Source: G963691835 sp963691835 (GTDB taxonomy: Bacteria; Pseudomonadota; Alphaproteobacteria; Thalassobaculales; Thalassobaculaceae). From it: a DNA stretch of 64,000 bases. How positions within the stretch are numbered: position 1 is the stretch's first letter; each line of letters starts with the position of its first letter. A model generated the notes under the pieces. The model was not told the origin of the DNA. It did no database searches and was given only the letters and a program-made list of their open reading frames with translations. The stretch lies in the NCBI GenBank assembly GCA_963691835.1, contig OY829383.1, positions 4,774,001-4,838,000 on the forward strand. The letters are read 5' to 3'. Position numbers and translations under genes: made by a program. This document shows, piece after piece, positions 53,222 to 63,295 of the stretch.

Positions 53222-54159
53222 CACAGTCGAATTCCCGATCTGATCACGCAGTTTATGTAACGTCGCGATATGAGGAGACAAACCAAAATCTGGATGGACT
53301 TCAAGACTATGCCTTGAGCTCAACGGATAGCACCGACACACCTTCCGGCAGTCCGTCCGAGGAAACACAGCGGCAGGTCAGCTCACATAACGCCGACGAC
53401 ACACTTCCATTGAACCAATGACGCGGCCCGATCGATCTGCATATGGGATCGGGCGATCACAGGTAGGAGTCCGATGTTCTGTTCATGAGTCTGGTGCCAA
53501 CGCGATTGGCCCCCCTGATTCCGTCGCGATGATCGAGCATGTGATAGAGGCACGCGGACTGAGTCAAAACACGTTAAACCTCAGTTTTGTGTCGTCCGGG
53601 CGAGTGTCACAGTATTTGGGGCGCAAGCGGCCACTTTGCCTTGGGATGGTTAGAGGCATGCATAAGACCTATCGAACTGCAACCGACATGTAGATCGTCG
53701 AATATCCCCTTAAGACCAACACGCATAAAGGTTACTTGGTCATAAAGTCGGTTAGACGGAAAGCGCGTCAGCTTTCACAAAGAAGCGGCATTGGTTTCCC
53801 TGATCTTACCATTTCACCTCCCTGTTCTCGGTTATAGAAAAACCATCCTCAAGTCGCTGAGACACTGGCTCGGGAACGAGTTCAGGAACGGGATCGGAGG
53901 CTCAACTCATTAGGATTCCCTGTATTTTCGTCGTTATCAGGGACCTTGCCGTTAGAGCACGGTTCGCCCTCGCCTGCCCGCACAGCCATTTTTCTTCATT
54001 GTCACATCTTCGGCTGATCGTCGCCCGAACAAAGCGGCAGACCAGCGCCGGCCAACGTTCCTGTGACAATTCCCCGCTATCGTTCATGAGTCCTTAACCG
54101 ATGTGGAGCGACCCTAATTGAGGGTGAGACCGAACCCCTCAAAAGGTGTCCACTTCGCC
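53222..54159. other. Gene-free stretch at the right edge of the polysaccharide locus
   Basis: About 940 bp with short frames only (the longest is a 91-codon plus-strand frame at 53418), none with a known family. No repeat, tRNA or transposase was recognised. Confidence 0.45.
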
Positions 54160-54765
54160 ATGTTCGACTTGGTTATAGATCGCGAACTTCCACGCCCGGT
54201 CGGTGCTGATGACCCGATGGCTCGGCTTTGGGACGAGTGGGACAGAAAGCGGGCCGGGGCAATCGCACTCTGTCGCGAAGAGTTCGACCCCTTTGCCATC
54301 CCTGAACTCGTCGGGCGGATCAACATTGTGAAGATCGAGGCGGGTCGGCCGACAAGGTTCACGTTTCGATTGTTTGGTTCTGGGATGGATGATCCGTTTG
54401 AGAGCGAGATGACCATGCGGTCTGTCGGCGAGATATCTGAGCCCAACTACGCCGACCTGGTCCAACGAAGTTATCTACAAGTGTTTAGACTGAAACGGCC
54501 GTTCTTCGCTGAAATCAAGGCAGACATCGGCAACGGAGATCTGTTCCACTACTGCAGGCTGGTTCTACCCATGAGCTCTGATCGGGGCACTTACGACACT
54601 CTCTTGGTCGCCTCCCTCAGATATGCGGATGACTACCACGTCCGCGACAGTCCATCGAAGATCGGTCAGCTTGATGGGTTCCGGTACCCAGAAGTGACAC
54701 CTGACGCAGCCCACAGGTGGTCTGAGCCAACACAACGACCATGCAGTTCGCCACAAAATCAGTAA
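54160..54765 (+). CDS. PAS-domain protein (PAS_5 type)
   Basis: A 201-residue cytoplasmic protein with a single PAS-like fold, typical of the PAS_5 family in alphaproteobacteria. The conserved parts are PMARLWDEWDRKRAG, PELVGRINIVKIEAGRPTRF, FRLFGSGMDD and YCRLVLPMSSD. No output domain is present. The frame is open to a TTG at 54118, but the ATG at 54160 is preferred. It may sense a small ligand and act on a partner; the ligand is unknown. Confidence 0.75.
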   Translation: MFDLVIDRELPRPVGADDPMARLWDEWDRKRAGAIALCREEFDPFAIPELVGRINIVKIEAGRPTRFTFRLFGSGMDDPFESEMTMRSVGEISEPNYADLVQRSYLQVFRLKRPFFAEIKADIGNGDLFHYCRLVLPMSSDRGTYDTLLVASLRYADDYHVRDSPSKIGQLDGFRYPEVTPDAAHRWSEPTQRPCSSPQNQ

Positions 54766-54983
54766 TCTCGATCGACGCTGGTCTGATCTCCCCTCGCCAC
54801 GAAAACCCCCGCCGTGCCGCGATCTTGGCTCAATGAGCAATCGTCACGAATGTGGTTTTCTCCTCAATCACCCTCTTGGCGGATGGGAGCCACCGCCTGA
54901 AAGTGTGACAGCGCCTATTGTCAATCCACATCGCCTGATCCAGCGACTGAATTGCGCGTTGTCCAAAAGGGGAAATCAGGACC

Positions 54984-56522
54984 ATGACCGAGACCAAAGC
55001 GAGTGTCGTTGAGATCAACGGCGAAGACATCGTCGAGACGGTTCGGGCCGCCCTTCAATACATCGCCGTCTATCATTCACCGGACTATCTCGCGCAACTC
55101 ATTGACGCCTATCACCGGGAACAAAGCGCGCCGGCGCGGGCGGCCATTGGTCAGATCCTGGAAAGCTCGCGCCTTGCGGCGATCGGCAAACGACCGATCT
55201 GTCAGGATACGGGCGTGGTCAACGTGTTCGCAAAGATCGGTCAATCAGTCGTCATCAATGCCGATCTCACGCTGCCGGAACTGGTGAATGAGGCGACCCG
55301 GCTGGCTTACCTCGATGCCGGCAACCCCTTGCGGGCGTCGGTTGTCGAAGACCCCATCTTCGAGCGCAGGAACACACGGGACAACTCTCCCGCCGTGACG
55401 CATGTGGAGGTTGTTGTCGGCAACACAATCGAACTCCTGGTCGCGGCGAAGGGGTTCGGTTCTGAGAACAAGTCCCGCTACACCATGTTGAATCCCGCAG
55501 ACTCGGTCGAGGACTGGGTCGTTGAGACAATGGAAAGTCTTGGCGCCGGATGGTGTCCGCCGGGGGTCATCGGCGTGGGTGTCGGCGGGACGGCGGAGAA
55601 GGCCATGCTCATGGCGAAACGCGCCATATTCGACGAGATCGATATGACGCACCTGATCGCCCGGGGCCCTTCGAGCCGCGAGGAAGAATTGCGGCTGAGA
55701 CTCTTTGACCGGATCAATGGCCTTGGCATCGGCGCCCAGGGACTTGGCGGCATGACCACCGTGGTCGACGTGAAAGTGGCCAGCTATCCGACACACGCAG
55801 CCTCCAAACCCGTGGCCCTGATCCCGCAATGTGCCGCAAGCCGGCACGCCAAAGTGACACTGGACGGATCCGGTCCGGTCTATTTGGACCCGCCAGCACT
55901 CGACGCCTGGCCGGAGATCAAAGGGTCTGCGCGCGACGCCGGCCTCAGACGTGTCGATCTATCGCGGCTGACCCGCGAAGAGATGGTGGAGTGGAAACCG
56001 GGCGAACGGCTGCTCTTGTCGGGCAAGATCCTGACCGCCCGCGACGCCGCTCATCGACGCATGGCCGAGATTCTCCAACAGGGCGGGGAGTTGCCCATCT
56101 CGCTCGATGGACGGGTGATCTACTATGTCGGCCCCGTCGACGCCATTGAGGGTGAGGCAGTTGGTCCTGCCGGACCGACGACGGCATCACGCATGGATCC
56201 GTTCGTGGGGATGACACTGGGCCATGGCCTGCTTTCCATGATCGGCAAAGCGGAGCACGGCCCGGAAGCCATAGAGGAAATCCGCCGCCACGCCGCCACG
56301 TATCTGATCGCCACCGGGGGTGCTGCGGTCCTGGTCTCAAAGGCGATCCGCTCGTCCCGCCTCCTGGCTTTCGAGGACTTGGGCATGGAAGCCATCCGAG
56401 AATTTGAGATCGAGGACATGCCGGTCGTGGTCGCCGTGACGACCGACGGAAAGTCAATCCACAGTCTCGGCCCGGCTGAATGGCGGGGCCGCCATACGCC
56501 CGTCGCACCGGTAACGGCGTAG
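54984..56522 (+). CDS. Fumarate hydratase class I
   Basis: A 512-residue [4Fe-4S] hydratase that interconverts fumarate and malate in the TCA cycle. The alpha domain has RPICQDTGVVNVFAKIGQ with a cluster Cys, then GIGAQGLGGMTTVVDVKVAS and IPQCAASRHAKVTLDGSGPV. The beta domain has LLSGKILTARDAAHRRM and DAIEGEAVGPAGPTTASRMD. Both domains are in one chain, as in FumA/B. AGGA precedes the ATG. This is housekeeping DNA beyond the accessory region. Confidence 0.95.
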   Translation: MTETKASVVEINGEDIVETVRAALQYIAVYHSPDYLAQLIDAYHREQSAPARAAIGQILESSRLAAIGKRPICQDTGVVNVFAKIGQSVVINADLTLPELVNEATRLAYLDAGNPLRASVVEDPIFERRNTRDNSPAVTHVEVVVGNTIELLVAAKGFGSENKSRYTMLNPADSVEDWVVETMESLGAGWCPPGVIGVGVGGTAEKAMLMAKRAIFDEIDMTHLIARGPSSREEELRLRLFDRINGLGIGAQGLGGMTTVVDVKVASYPTHAASKPVALIPQCAASRHAKVTLDGSGPVYLDPPALDAWPEIKGSARDAGLRRVDLSRLTREEMVEWKPGERLLLSGKILTARDAAHRRMAEILQQGGELPISLDGRVIYYVGPVDAIEGEAVGPAGPTTASRMDPFVGMTLGHGLLSMIGKAEHGPEAIEEIRRHAATYLIATGGAAVLVSKAIRSSRLLAFEDLGMEAIREFEIEDMPVVVAVTTDGKSIHSLGPAEWRGRHTPVAPVTA

Positions 56523-56692
56523 GCATGATATCGCCATGGCTGATGGTTGGGCTCACCCGTCGAAGAAGACGGCCTCACCCGGTCCGCGGCTAAGCTGCCC
56601 GTAATTTAAAGGGCGCGCCCGGTTGTCCGTGTCCCGATACCGTTGGCAGCCCCGCAGTCTTCACCAACCGGCTTCGTGCAACAACGCCGCCG

Positions 56693-57625
56693 TTAGAGCC
56701 GCGTCACCTTGTATCCGGCCCGGGGGAAGTGGACCGCGACGCGACCGATGCCCGGCTCTTCCCGCAATACGGAGACGGTTTCCCGGTCGGCGAAGCGAAG
56801 GAGACCCTCGGTCGGTTGTTCACCGCCATCCAGGTCCGGATTGACCGAAACACGCATGCCCGGCGTCAGCCCCTGCGGATCGCTCGGATCCCCGCCCTCC
56901 TCGCTGGTCGGTTCGCTCTCGGCGGCGATCTGTAGTGCCGCGTCGGCATCGAGAGGGGTCGACTTGCCATGGCCAAAGGACTGGATGCGGGCCTCCCACG
57001 CCTCAAGAGCCGGGAACTCAGCCAGGAGAGAGGCACCGTCCGGCCAGCGGCCACGGAGGAACCAGATGACGTGATACGCGGCCGCATCCGCCATACCCGG
57101 CGCTGAGCCGGTCAGGAACCCGCCCGTTCGGACCAGTGTGCTCTCGATCCAGCCACATTGTGTCCGGGCTTGGGCGGCGAGATGGGGCAACTCGGCATTT
57201 GCAGCCGCCAGACTGGCCGCCCAATCCGGGCCGAAATAAAGCCGGCCCCGGTCTTCCGCGAAATCCTGCGGCAGCCCGTCACCGGCCGCACCCAACACGA
57301 TCTTGACCGCGAGATCGAAGAATACGCCGTCGGTCCAGCGACTGAGCGCGCGGGCGAGGCCGAAGCTGCCCTCCGGATAGAAGGAGGGGTCCGGGTGGCG
57401 CCTTTCCAGTTCCTGGATAATGCACTGGCTGTCGCAATAGATATCGGCACCGATTTGCATGACCGGCGTCCGGCGGTACCCACCTGTAAGCGGCGTCAGC
57501 TTGGGTTTCGGCGGCAGCCGGGGAATCTCCACCGAGCGCCAGCTAAGCCCCTTCAGGCCAAGCGCGGTCCTCACCTTCTCGGCTACGGGTGAGGCGGGAT
57601 AGTTATGCAGCAGGATCTCGGACAT
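56693..57625 (-). CDS. Glutathione S-transferase family protein
   Basis: A 310-residue GST-like protein. The thioredoxin-like N-terminal domain reads MSEILLHNYPASPVAEKVRT and continues LTGGYRRTPVMQIGADIYCD with the cis-Pro. The helical C-terminal domain has GSAPGMADAAAYHVIWFLRG. An extra ~90-residue tail (EEGGDPSDPQGLTPGMRVSV to the end) is longer than usual. The ATG at 57625 gives the family N-terminus; the upstream open frame is discarded. The substrate is unknown. Confidence 0.85.
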   Translation of the reverse strand: MSEILLHNYPASPVAEKVRTALGLKGLSWRSVEIPRLPPKPKLTPLTGGYRRTPVMQIGADIYCDSQCIIQELERRHPDPSFYPEGSFGLARALSRWTDGVFFDLAVKIVLGAAGDGLPQDFAEDRGRLYFGPDWAASLAAANAELPHLAAQARTQCGWIESTLVRTGGFLTGSAPGMADAAAYHVIWFLRGRWPDGASLLAEFPALEAWEARIQSFGHGKSTPLDADAALQIAAESEPTSEEGGDPSDPQGLTPGMRVSVNPDLDGGEQPTEGLLRFADRETVSVLREEPGIGRVAVHFPRAGYKVTRL

Positions 57626-58111
57626 AGGCGGCCCATTCGGTCGAGCGATTTTGATCGTGGAAACTAGCAAACTATGCGGCCATAGCCAGATCACGGATGC
57701 GGCATCCAAGACACAATCCGGAAAAGTGCGATCCTCATTGCGCCACCCAATAGATGACGCTCATCGGTCAGAAGTGATCCCGCGCGCCCCCGCCGTGCCG
57801 ACTAGAGCGGTCACATGGAGAAACGACTTCGGGGACTGCGAATTGGGTCAAGGTATAAGGATTCCCGTACGCAGGAACTGCCGTCCAAACGGCTCAGACG
57901 ACTGACCCAATAGAATCACAGATTGATCGATTCAAGCTGAACCCGTCGGCCAGCTGAATGGTTTGCCGTGTCCCCGAGGCTACCAACTCATGAATTCCGG
58001 TCCGGGTAATCGATGGAAAACACGTAATTAAGACGAGCACCTTCATTTTTTTATCGCGAAAGACGCGTGCAGAGTTATAACAAGTTACTCTTGTGATCGT
58101 AGGAGGGGGAT
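57626..58111. other. Intergenic spacer before the lipoprotein/patatin pair
   Basis: About 485 bp without a supported gene. Its right half becomes AT-rich and ends in AGGAGGGGG just before the next ATG, so a promoter for the lipoprotein/patatin pair is probable. Confidence 0.45.
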
Positions 58112-59122
58112 ATGATCAAAGGTCGTTTCTTCAATATCTCGGCTGTTATGTTGCTCGCAGTCATGGCGAGCGGGTGTGCAGACGGAAACCGTACATTGCT
58201 CGCGCCGGGCTTGCAACTTACCGGTGACCTTAAAGAGTGCTTCGAGATCGCCGGGTCGCTTGGCAGGGAAAACACCACCAGCGATGTAAAAGCCATCGCT
58301 GGAATGACGCTGGCAGGTGCGACACAGGAAACGTCGAAAGCGCTGGATGTACTGCTGTCATGCGCTGTCGGTCCGGTCACCAAGAAGAAGCCCAAGATCA
58401 GTGACAGCGACACTATGCAAACCAAGTATGAGTACTACGGCAATACGCTCAATGACATCTCCGATGAGGCCAAACGCAACGAGTTCCGGCATTTGCGCGG
58501 CCACGCGATCGTCGCCTTGATTAGCCGTTACGGCGCGTTCAATGCCACCGGCGAGGTCGGAGACATCGTCGTCCCATTACCTGATCTCGAACCGGATGAC
58601 GCTGCGGACATCATGAGCGCGATCCATGAAGCCGAGTACGAAATCCGCCGGTCGAGCGAGCGTTTCGATAGAGCAACGCTCGATGCCCCTTATCAATTGC
58701 GCGATACGGATTTCGAAAACGTGAACAGACGATATCAACTGTTCCATCGGATTCGTCGGGTTGGCGCTGTCGCCGAGCTGGCGGCAGAAGCCGCGACGCC
58801 GACCGGCCGCCGGACTCTTGGATTTGCGCGGGCATTGGTTTCCGTCGTCGCCACCCCAACCGCCGGTGGCATCGCAGATCTCTACGCCAGGGCTAAAGCC
58901 GGGATTGAAAAGTTGGCGATCCTCAACCAACTCGCGCCCGCCTATTTGGCCGATACGAACACAATCCTTCAAGCCCGTTTCGATGCGGTTGTAGCGGGTG
59001 GCAAAGTCACGCGTGCCCATTGGGAGCAATGGGATGCGCACATCCACGACTCCTGCAAACGACTCGCCAAGACGGCCGGCGTAAACATGGATTGCACGCC
59101 CGGCGACTACTCAGGTTCTTAA
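58112..59122 (+). CDS. Putative lipoprotein paired with a patatin-like gene
   Basis: A 336-residue protein with a lipobox signal peptide (MLLAVMASGC, Cys22) and a mostly helical mature part (YEYYGNTLNDISDEAKRNEF, GIADLYARAKAGIEKLA). No family is recognised. A very strong AGGAGGGGG ribosome site precedes the ATG. The patatin-like gene starts 15 bp downstream, so the two are probably made together and may form a membrane-associated lipid-acting pair. The function is unknown. Confidence 0.7.
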   Translation: MIKGRFFNISAVMLLAVMASGCADGNRTLLAPGLQLTGDLKECFEIAGSLGRENTTSDVKAIAGMTLAGATQETSKALDVLLSCAVGPVTKKKPKISDSDTMQTKYEYYGNTLNDISDEAKRNEFRHLRGHAIVALISRYGAFNATGEVGDIVVPLPDLEPDDAADIMSAIHEAEYEIRRSSERFDRATLDAPYQLRDTDFENVNRRYQLFHRIRRVGAVAELAAEAATPTGRRTLGFARALVSVVATPTAGGIADLYARAKAGIEKLAILNQLAPAYLADTNTILQARFDAVVAGGKVTRAHWEQWDAHIHDSCKRLAKTAGVNMDCTPGDYSGS

Positions 59123-59137
59123 TGAGGATCGTGAAGT

Positions 59138-61687
59138 ATGTCTGACGACCAAAAAAACGTGCAGGAACCGCCGTCTTCGTCGATGCACACATCCGACAAC
59201 GAGGAGACGTTAAAACTTGACCCGATGCCGGATTTCACGGCGGAAGACTACAAAGCTTTCTCCGAAAGGGTCCTGGCGGACGAAGAAACGTGGATTTCGG
59301 CTCGTCGGGAAGAATTGAACATCAAACGGCGTAAAGACTCCGGCAGAATGGCCGACGGGTCTTACGCCATCGGCGGCCTGGTTGGCCTGGCGCTATCCGG
59401 GGGCGGTATCCGTTCCGCGACTTTCTCTATCGGGGTGATGCAAGCCCTAGCTGCTCACGGCCTGATGAAACACATCGACATCCTGTCGACCGTATCCGGC
59501 GGAGGTTACGCAGGATCGGCGCTATCGTGGTGGTGTAGCAAACACGTCCACAAACATAGTGGCAATGTCGACGACGCGTTTCCGTTCGCGGCCGTCAACG
59601 AGTCCGGGAAGCTGCCGGAGCCGGATCAGCAAGATGACCTCAAGGGTTGGCACCTCATGCGGTTTCTCCGCGAACACGGAGACTACCTGACAAAGGGCCG
59701 TAGCATCGGCCTTTTCATGGGGTTGGCCATCGTGATCCGCGGCATCGCACTCAATCTCGCGGTGTGGTTGCCGTTGTTCATCGTCCTAGCATCAGTTGCC
59801 TACACTTTCGAATTGCCACAACGGATCGTCCCGTTCATCGAGGAATACTGGCCTTGGGTCGCACTCTTCTTGATCGTCTTGTTTCTCGGCTATTCCCTGT
59901 CGACGTACAGAAATTCACAGAGTGAATCCATATACCAAACACGCCGGAAATTTGAATATTACACTGGCGTTATATTACTAATTTTGATATTAGCGGGCAT
60001 TTACTTTGGCATCGAACGTATCATCAACTCCGATTACCTGAGAGAATTTGCAGAGATAGTCGACTTTCTTACTGGCAGATTCGGTCAAGCAGGTTGGACA
60101 CTTGCTCTCATTGGATTGATAATCGGGTTCCGAAGCTTCACCAATCCTGGCCCGTTAGCGGCACCAACAAGGATGGTGGCTTTCGGTGCGCTGATGCTGG
60201 GTGTCTTCGTTGGCGTATTCCAGTTGGGCCGTGATCTTGAGCATTTGGTGAGGGAGCTTCTGCAGCCGCTGCCGTGGTTAAGCTCATTCCTGTTCGTTCA
60301 GGGTGACGGGACAGCAGCCGATCAAACGGCGGTACCGCCGGTCTTCCAAATCTTATCGACTTTGGGCGTATGGATCACGCTTGCGGCGGGTGTGATGTTC
60401 TATCTGTACGGCACACGCAAACATTCCCGGCGCCAAGTCAGATTTGCTCTGGGATCATCGGTTTTGATTCTCCTCATCATCATCGGGACCGTGTGGCTAA
60501 CCTACACGGTTGGCGTGCCGTGCGTGGGGCACAATCTGGCCTTGATTTGGGCCGCGTTGGCCGGGTTCTCCTTGGTCTTCGGTGTCTACGTGAACATAAA
60601 CTACATTAGCCTGCACCGCTTCTACCGTGACCGGCTGATGGAAACATTCATGCCCGATCCCTCGGCCGTGAAGGAAAACAAAGCCACCTCGTTTGCGCGT
60701 ATTGCGGACGTCGCCCGTCTCAGCTCCTTCAAGACCTCTCAGGCGCCGTATCACATCATCAACACCAATGCGATCTTGGTGAACAGCGAGAACAAGAAGT
60801 TTCGGCTTCGCAAGGGAGACAACTTCATGCTGTCGCCCTTGTACTGTGGTGGTAACGCTGTGGGCTGGCAAAAGACCAAGGAGTACATGGCAGACCGCTT
60901 AACGATGGCGACCGCCGTAGCCATCTCCGGGGCTGCGGCCAACCCCAACGCGAATGTGGGTGGGGAAAAGGGTCTGACGACAAGCCCGCTCGGCGGCTTC
61001 CTGATGTCATTGCTGAACATTCGCCTCGGCAACTGGGTGCCGAACCCGAAGTTGCCTGCCCTATACCAAGGCCTCTTGAAGCCCAATCACTTCCTGCCGT
61101 CCGGTTTTTACGAGTTGTGCAAGCTGTTCGGGATCAAGAAGGGGTTTCGGGAGGAGAGTCTTTTCATTGAGATCAGCGACGGTGGCCACTTCGAGAATAC
61201 GGCGATGTATGAACTTTTCCGCCGCCGTGCGCGCCTCATAATCTGCTGCGATGGCGGCGCCGATCCGCATTTCACCTTTAGCGACTTGAACACCTGCTTG
61301 GACCGTGTATCGGAAGATTTTGGCGTAAAGATTTCGCTACCGAACGGAGGCCTGAACAGCATCGTGCCTTCTGTCAAACAGCCCTTCCCGGCCAACGCCT
61401 TAACAACTGAAAAGCCCTACCTCGTGTGCGGCATCACCTATTCGAACGGTGACACTGGAACTCTGGTATTCATCAAGACGGCGTTGGTCGAAGGCTTGTC
61501 ACTCTCAACACTATCGTACCGGAGCAATGAACCGGAATTCCCGGATGAATCGACCATTGATCAGTTTTTCAGCCCGATGCAGTTCGATGCATACCGGGAA
61601 TTGGGATTTGCTATCGGTGATCTCGTGCTAAGCGACAAGAAACTGATCGATGATGGGTCTTTGGAAGATTTTATTGGGACGATCTGA
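59138..61687 (+). CDS. Multi-pass membrane patatin-like phospholipase
   Basis: An 849-residue protein. The patatin domain is split. The oxyanion loop LALSGGGIRSATFSIG is at 84-99 and the nucleophile Ser120 is in LSTVSGGGYAGSALSWW. Around residue 680 is EISDGGHFENTAMYELFRRR with the catalytic Asp. Between about 195 and 500 lie seven to eight membrane segments (ALNLAVWLPLFIVLASVAYT, FLLILILAG-type stretches, VLILLIIIGTVWLTYTVGV). Hydrolysis of membrane lipid acyl chains is expected. It follows a lipoprotein gene by 15 bp. Confidence 0.83.
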   Translation: MSDDQKNVQEPPSSSMHTSDNEETLKLDPMPDFTAEDYKAFSERVLADEETWISARREELNIKRRKDSGRMADGSYAIGGLVGLALSGGGIRSATFSIGVMQALAAHGLMKHIDILSTVSGGGYAGSALSWWCSKHVHKHSGNVDDAFPFAAVNESGKLPEPDQQDDLKGWHLMRFLREHGDYLTKGRSIGLFMGLAIVIRGIALNLAVWLPLFIVLASVAYTFELPQRIVPFIEEYWPWVALFLIVLFLGYSLSTYRNSQSESIYQTRRKFEYYTGVILLILILAGIYFGIERIINSDYLREFAEIVDFLTGRFGQAGWTLALIGLIIGFRSFTNPGPLAAPTRMVAFGALMLGVFVGVFQLGRDLEHLVRELLQPLPWLSSFLFVQGDGTAADQTAVPPVFQILSTLGVWITLAAGVMFYLYGTRKHSRRQVRFALGSSVLILLIIIGTVWLTYTVGVPCVGHNLALIWAALAGFSLVFGVYVNINYISLHRFYRDRLMETFMPDPSAVKENKATSFARIADVARLSSFKTSQAPYHIINTNAILVNSENKKFRLRKGDNFMLSPLYCGGNAVGWQKTKEYMADRLTMATAVAISGAAANPNANVGGEKGLTTSPLGGFLMSLLNIRLGNWVPNPKLPALYQGLLKPNHFLPSGFYELCKLFGIKKGFREESLFIEISDGGHFENTAMYELFRRRARLIICCDGGADPHFTFSDLNTCLDRVSEDFGVKISLPNGGLNSIVPSVKQPFPANALTTEKPYLVCGITYSNGDTGTLVFIKTALVEGLSLSTLSYRSNEPEFPDESTIDQFFSPMQFDAYRELGFAIGDLVLSDKKLIDDGSLEDFIGTI

Positions 61688-61868
61688 CCGGTGTCTTTTG
61701 GATCTCGACAGCGCGTCCAGTTCGCCATCTTGATCAACGACCACACTCACAGGTGATTGTCTCATACAGCTAGGCACACTGACCCGCCTGGTCCGGACAG
61801 TGTTAAGACGCTGTGCGGAAACGTGAGCCTCGTTGGCGACACAACGAGTCTTCCCTGGGAGGGACAGG

Positions 61869-62243
61869 CTACGACCCGTCGACCGCGAAGCCGCTGCCTG
61901 CTGTTTTGTAGGAGCCGCGGGGTGGTGCGAATACGTCGATGACAGCCATCCCTTCGTCTCCTGCCTCCATTCCATGGGGCACGCCGCCGGGGGTTAGCCA
62001 GAAGTCGCCCGCCTTGACTGGAACCCGAACCCCGTCCTGGATGCGGATGCCATGGCCCGACAGGCAGATGCCCCACTGCTCTTCGGGATGATCGTGGATG
62101 ACGCCCACTGAACCCGGCTCGAAGCGGACAATCGACAGCATTGCCTGGTCGCCCACGAAGACCGAGGTCTTGATGCCCTCGGCAAGGTCGCGCGGAATGC
62201 CGCCTTCGAGTGTTGTCGTGTTGAAGAAATGGTCCTGAACCAT
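61869..62243 (-). CDS. Cupin domain protein
   Basis: A 124-residue single-domain cupin. The metal-binding pattern is visible in VIHDHPEEQWGICLSGHG and GDFWLTPGGVPHGMEAGDEG. GGGAGG precedes the ATG. It follows the alpha/beta hydrolase gene by 18 bp, so both are probably one operon for a small catabolic step. The exact activity is unknown. Confidence 0.86.
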   Translation of the reverse strand: MVQDHFFNTTTLEGGIPRDLAEGIKTSVFVGDQAMLSIVRFEPGSVGVIHDHPEEQWGICLSGHGIRIQDGVRVPVKAGDFWLTPGGVPHGMEAGDEGMAVIDVFAPPRGSYKTAGSGFAVDGS

Positions 62244-62261
62244 GCCTGCCTCCCTTTTGAG

Positions 62262-63083
62262 CTAGATTTGGAACTCGGACTGGTCGACGAAAGCGCTGAG
62301 CCTCAGCCAAAGAGAGGCGGCGTTCGAGTACATCGGGAAGTGCCCGCTGTTCTCGATCTCGGCCAGTTGGACGCCCCGCCTCAGCAGCGTGCCGAGATAA
62401 CTTAGAGACCGGTTCCGGTCTCCGTAGATGAACATGCGCGGGCATTCGAGGCCCAGGAACCGGTCCATGAGCCCGGCGTTGTCCGACAGGTCCACCATGG
62501 AGCGGAACACAGGCGCCACGGACCCCGGTTGAACCTTGTGAGCAAGGGTCGAGCCGAACAGCGCGCTGGAGAAGGCCTCCGCGTGCCAGGCCCGGTCCGC
62601 GAAGTCCTTGAGGAACGCTTCGGGGCTCTCGGAGGGGAAGTCCACGATCTGCCTGCTGAGAAAGCAATCCTCCGGTGCGACGTTCCCTTCGATGTTCGAG
62701 AAGCTGGCGACCCGCGACTTCAGCTCATCCGCCAGCATCAAGGCCGTCAGGCCGCCCATCGAGTGACCGGCGAGATGAAACCGCTCGATTCCATAGTGCG
62801 TGAGAACAGCCTTCGCCGTCTTCACAAGGAACGGAACTCCAAGTGCCGTGGGATCGCTGCAGCGGCTCTCCCCAAATCCGGGCGCGTCATACGCCAAGAT
62901 GGAACGGCCGCTAAACCTCGGATGAAGGGCCATGTCGGCATAATCTTCCTTGGTCGAGCCGAACCCGTGCAACGGCACGATGGGCATTCGGTCGCCCTCT
63001 TTTCTCATCACCGCGAGGCTCACGGACACGCCATCAATCTCAAGCGTGATCCTGTCTTTCCGCAGCCCGTTGTCCTCTTCCAT
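62262..63083 (-). CDS. Alpha/beta hydrolase
   Basis: A 273-residue hydrolase. It has the oxyanion region PLHGFGSTKEDY, nucleophile elbow LAGHSMGGLTALML (Ser in GHSMGG) and catalytic His in IENSGHFPMYSN, with an Asp in FIYGDRNRSL. The ATG at 63083 is chosen because the 92 residues upstream in the open frame are low-complexity and overlap the divergent regulator. The neighbouring LysR gene may control it. Confidence 0.87.
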   Translation of the reverse strand: MEEDNGLRKDRITLEIDGVSVSLAVMRKEGDRMPIVPLHGFGSTKEDYADMALHPRFSGRSILAYDAPGFGESRCSDPTALGVPFLVKTAKAVLTHYGIERFHLAGHSMGGLTALMLADELKSRVASFSNIEGNVAPEDCFLSRQIVDFPSESPEAFLKDFADRAWHAEAFSSALFGSTLAHKVQPGSVAPVFRSMVDLSDNAGLMDRFLGLECPRMFIYGDRNRSLSYLGTLLRRGVQLAEIENSGHFPMYSNAASLWLRLSAFVDQSEFQI

Positions 63084-63295
63084 CGCACCCTCACGCGCCC
63101 AATCCGACGGGATCGTGATGCGGCGACAGCCGCGACGGAATTGCTGTATGGGCAAACCAGCCTTGCCGCGCTGGGCCGCTCTGGGCCGCCTTGGGCTCCT
63201 CCGGGCCGCTTGGCCTCCGATGCGAGGCCTTGCTAGGGTCTCCGCCAGTTTCTGAGGACGATACGCACCCGCCGGTGCGTCCAGGACACGGTGTG

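Noticed and set aside
61762..62667. A 301-codon minus-strand frame
   Set aside because: It runs across the cupin and hydrolase genes in another frame; both real genes have catalytic motifs and ribosome sites.
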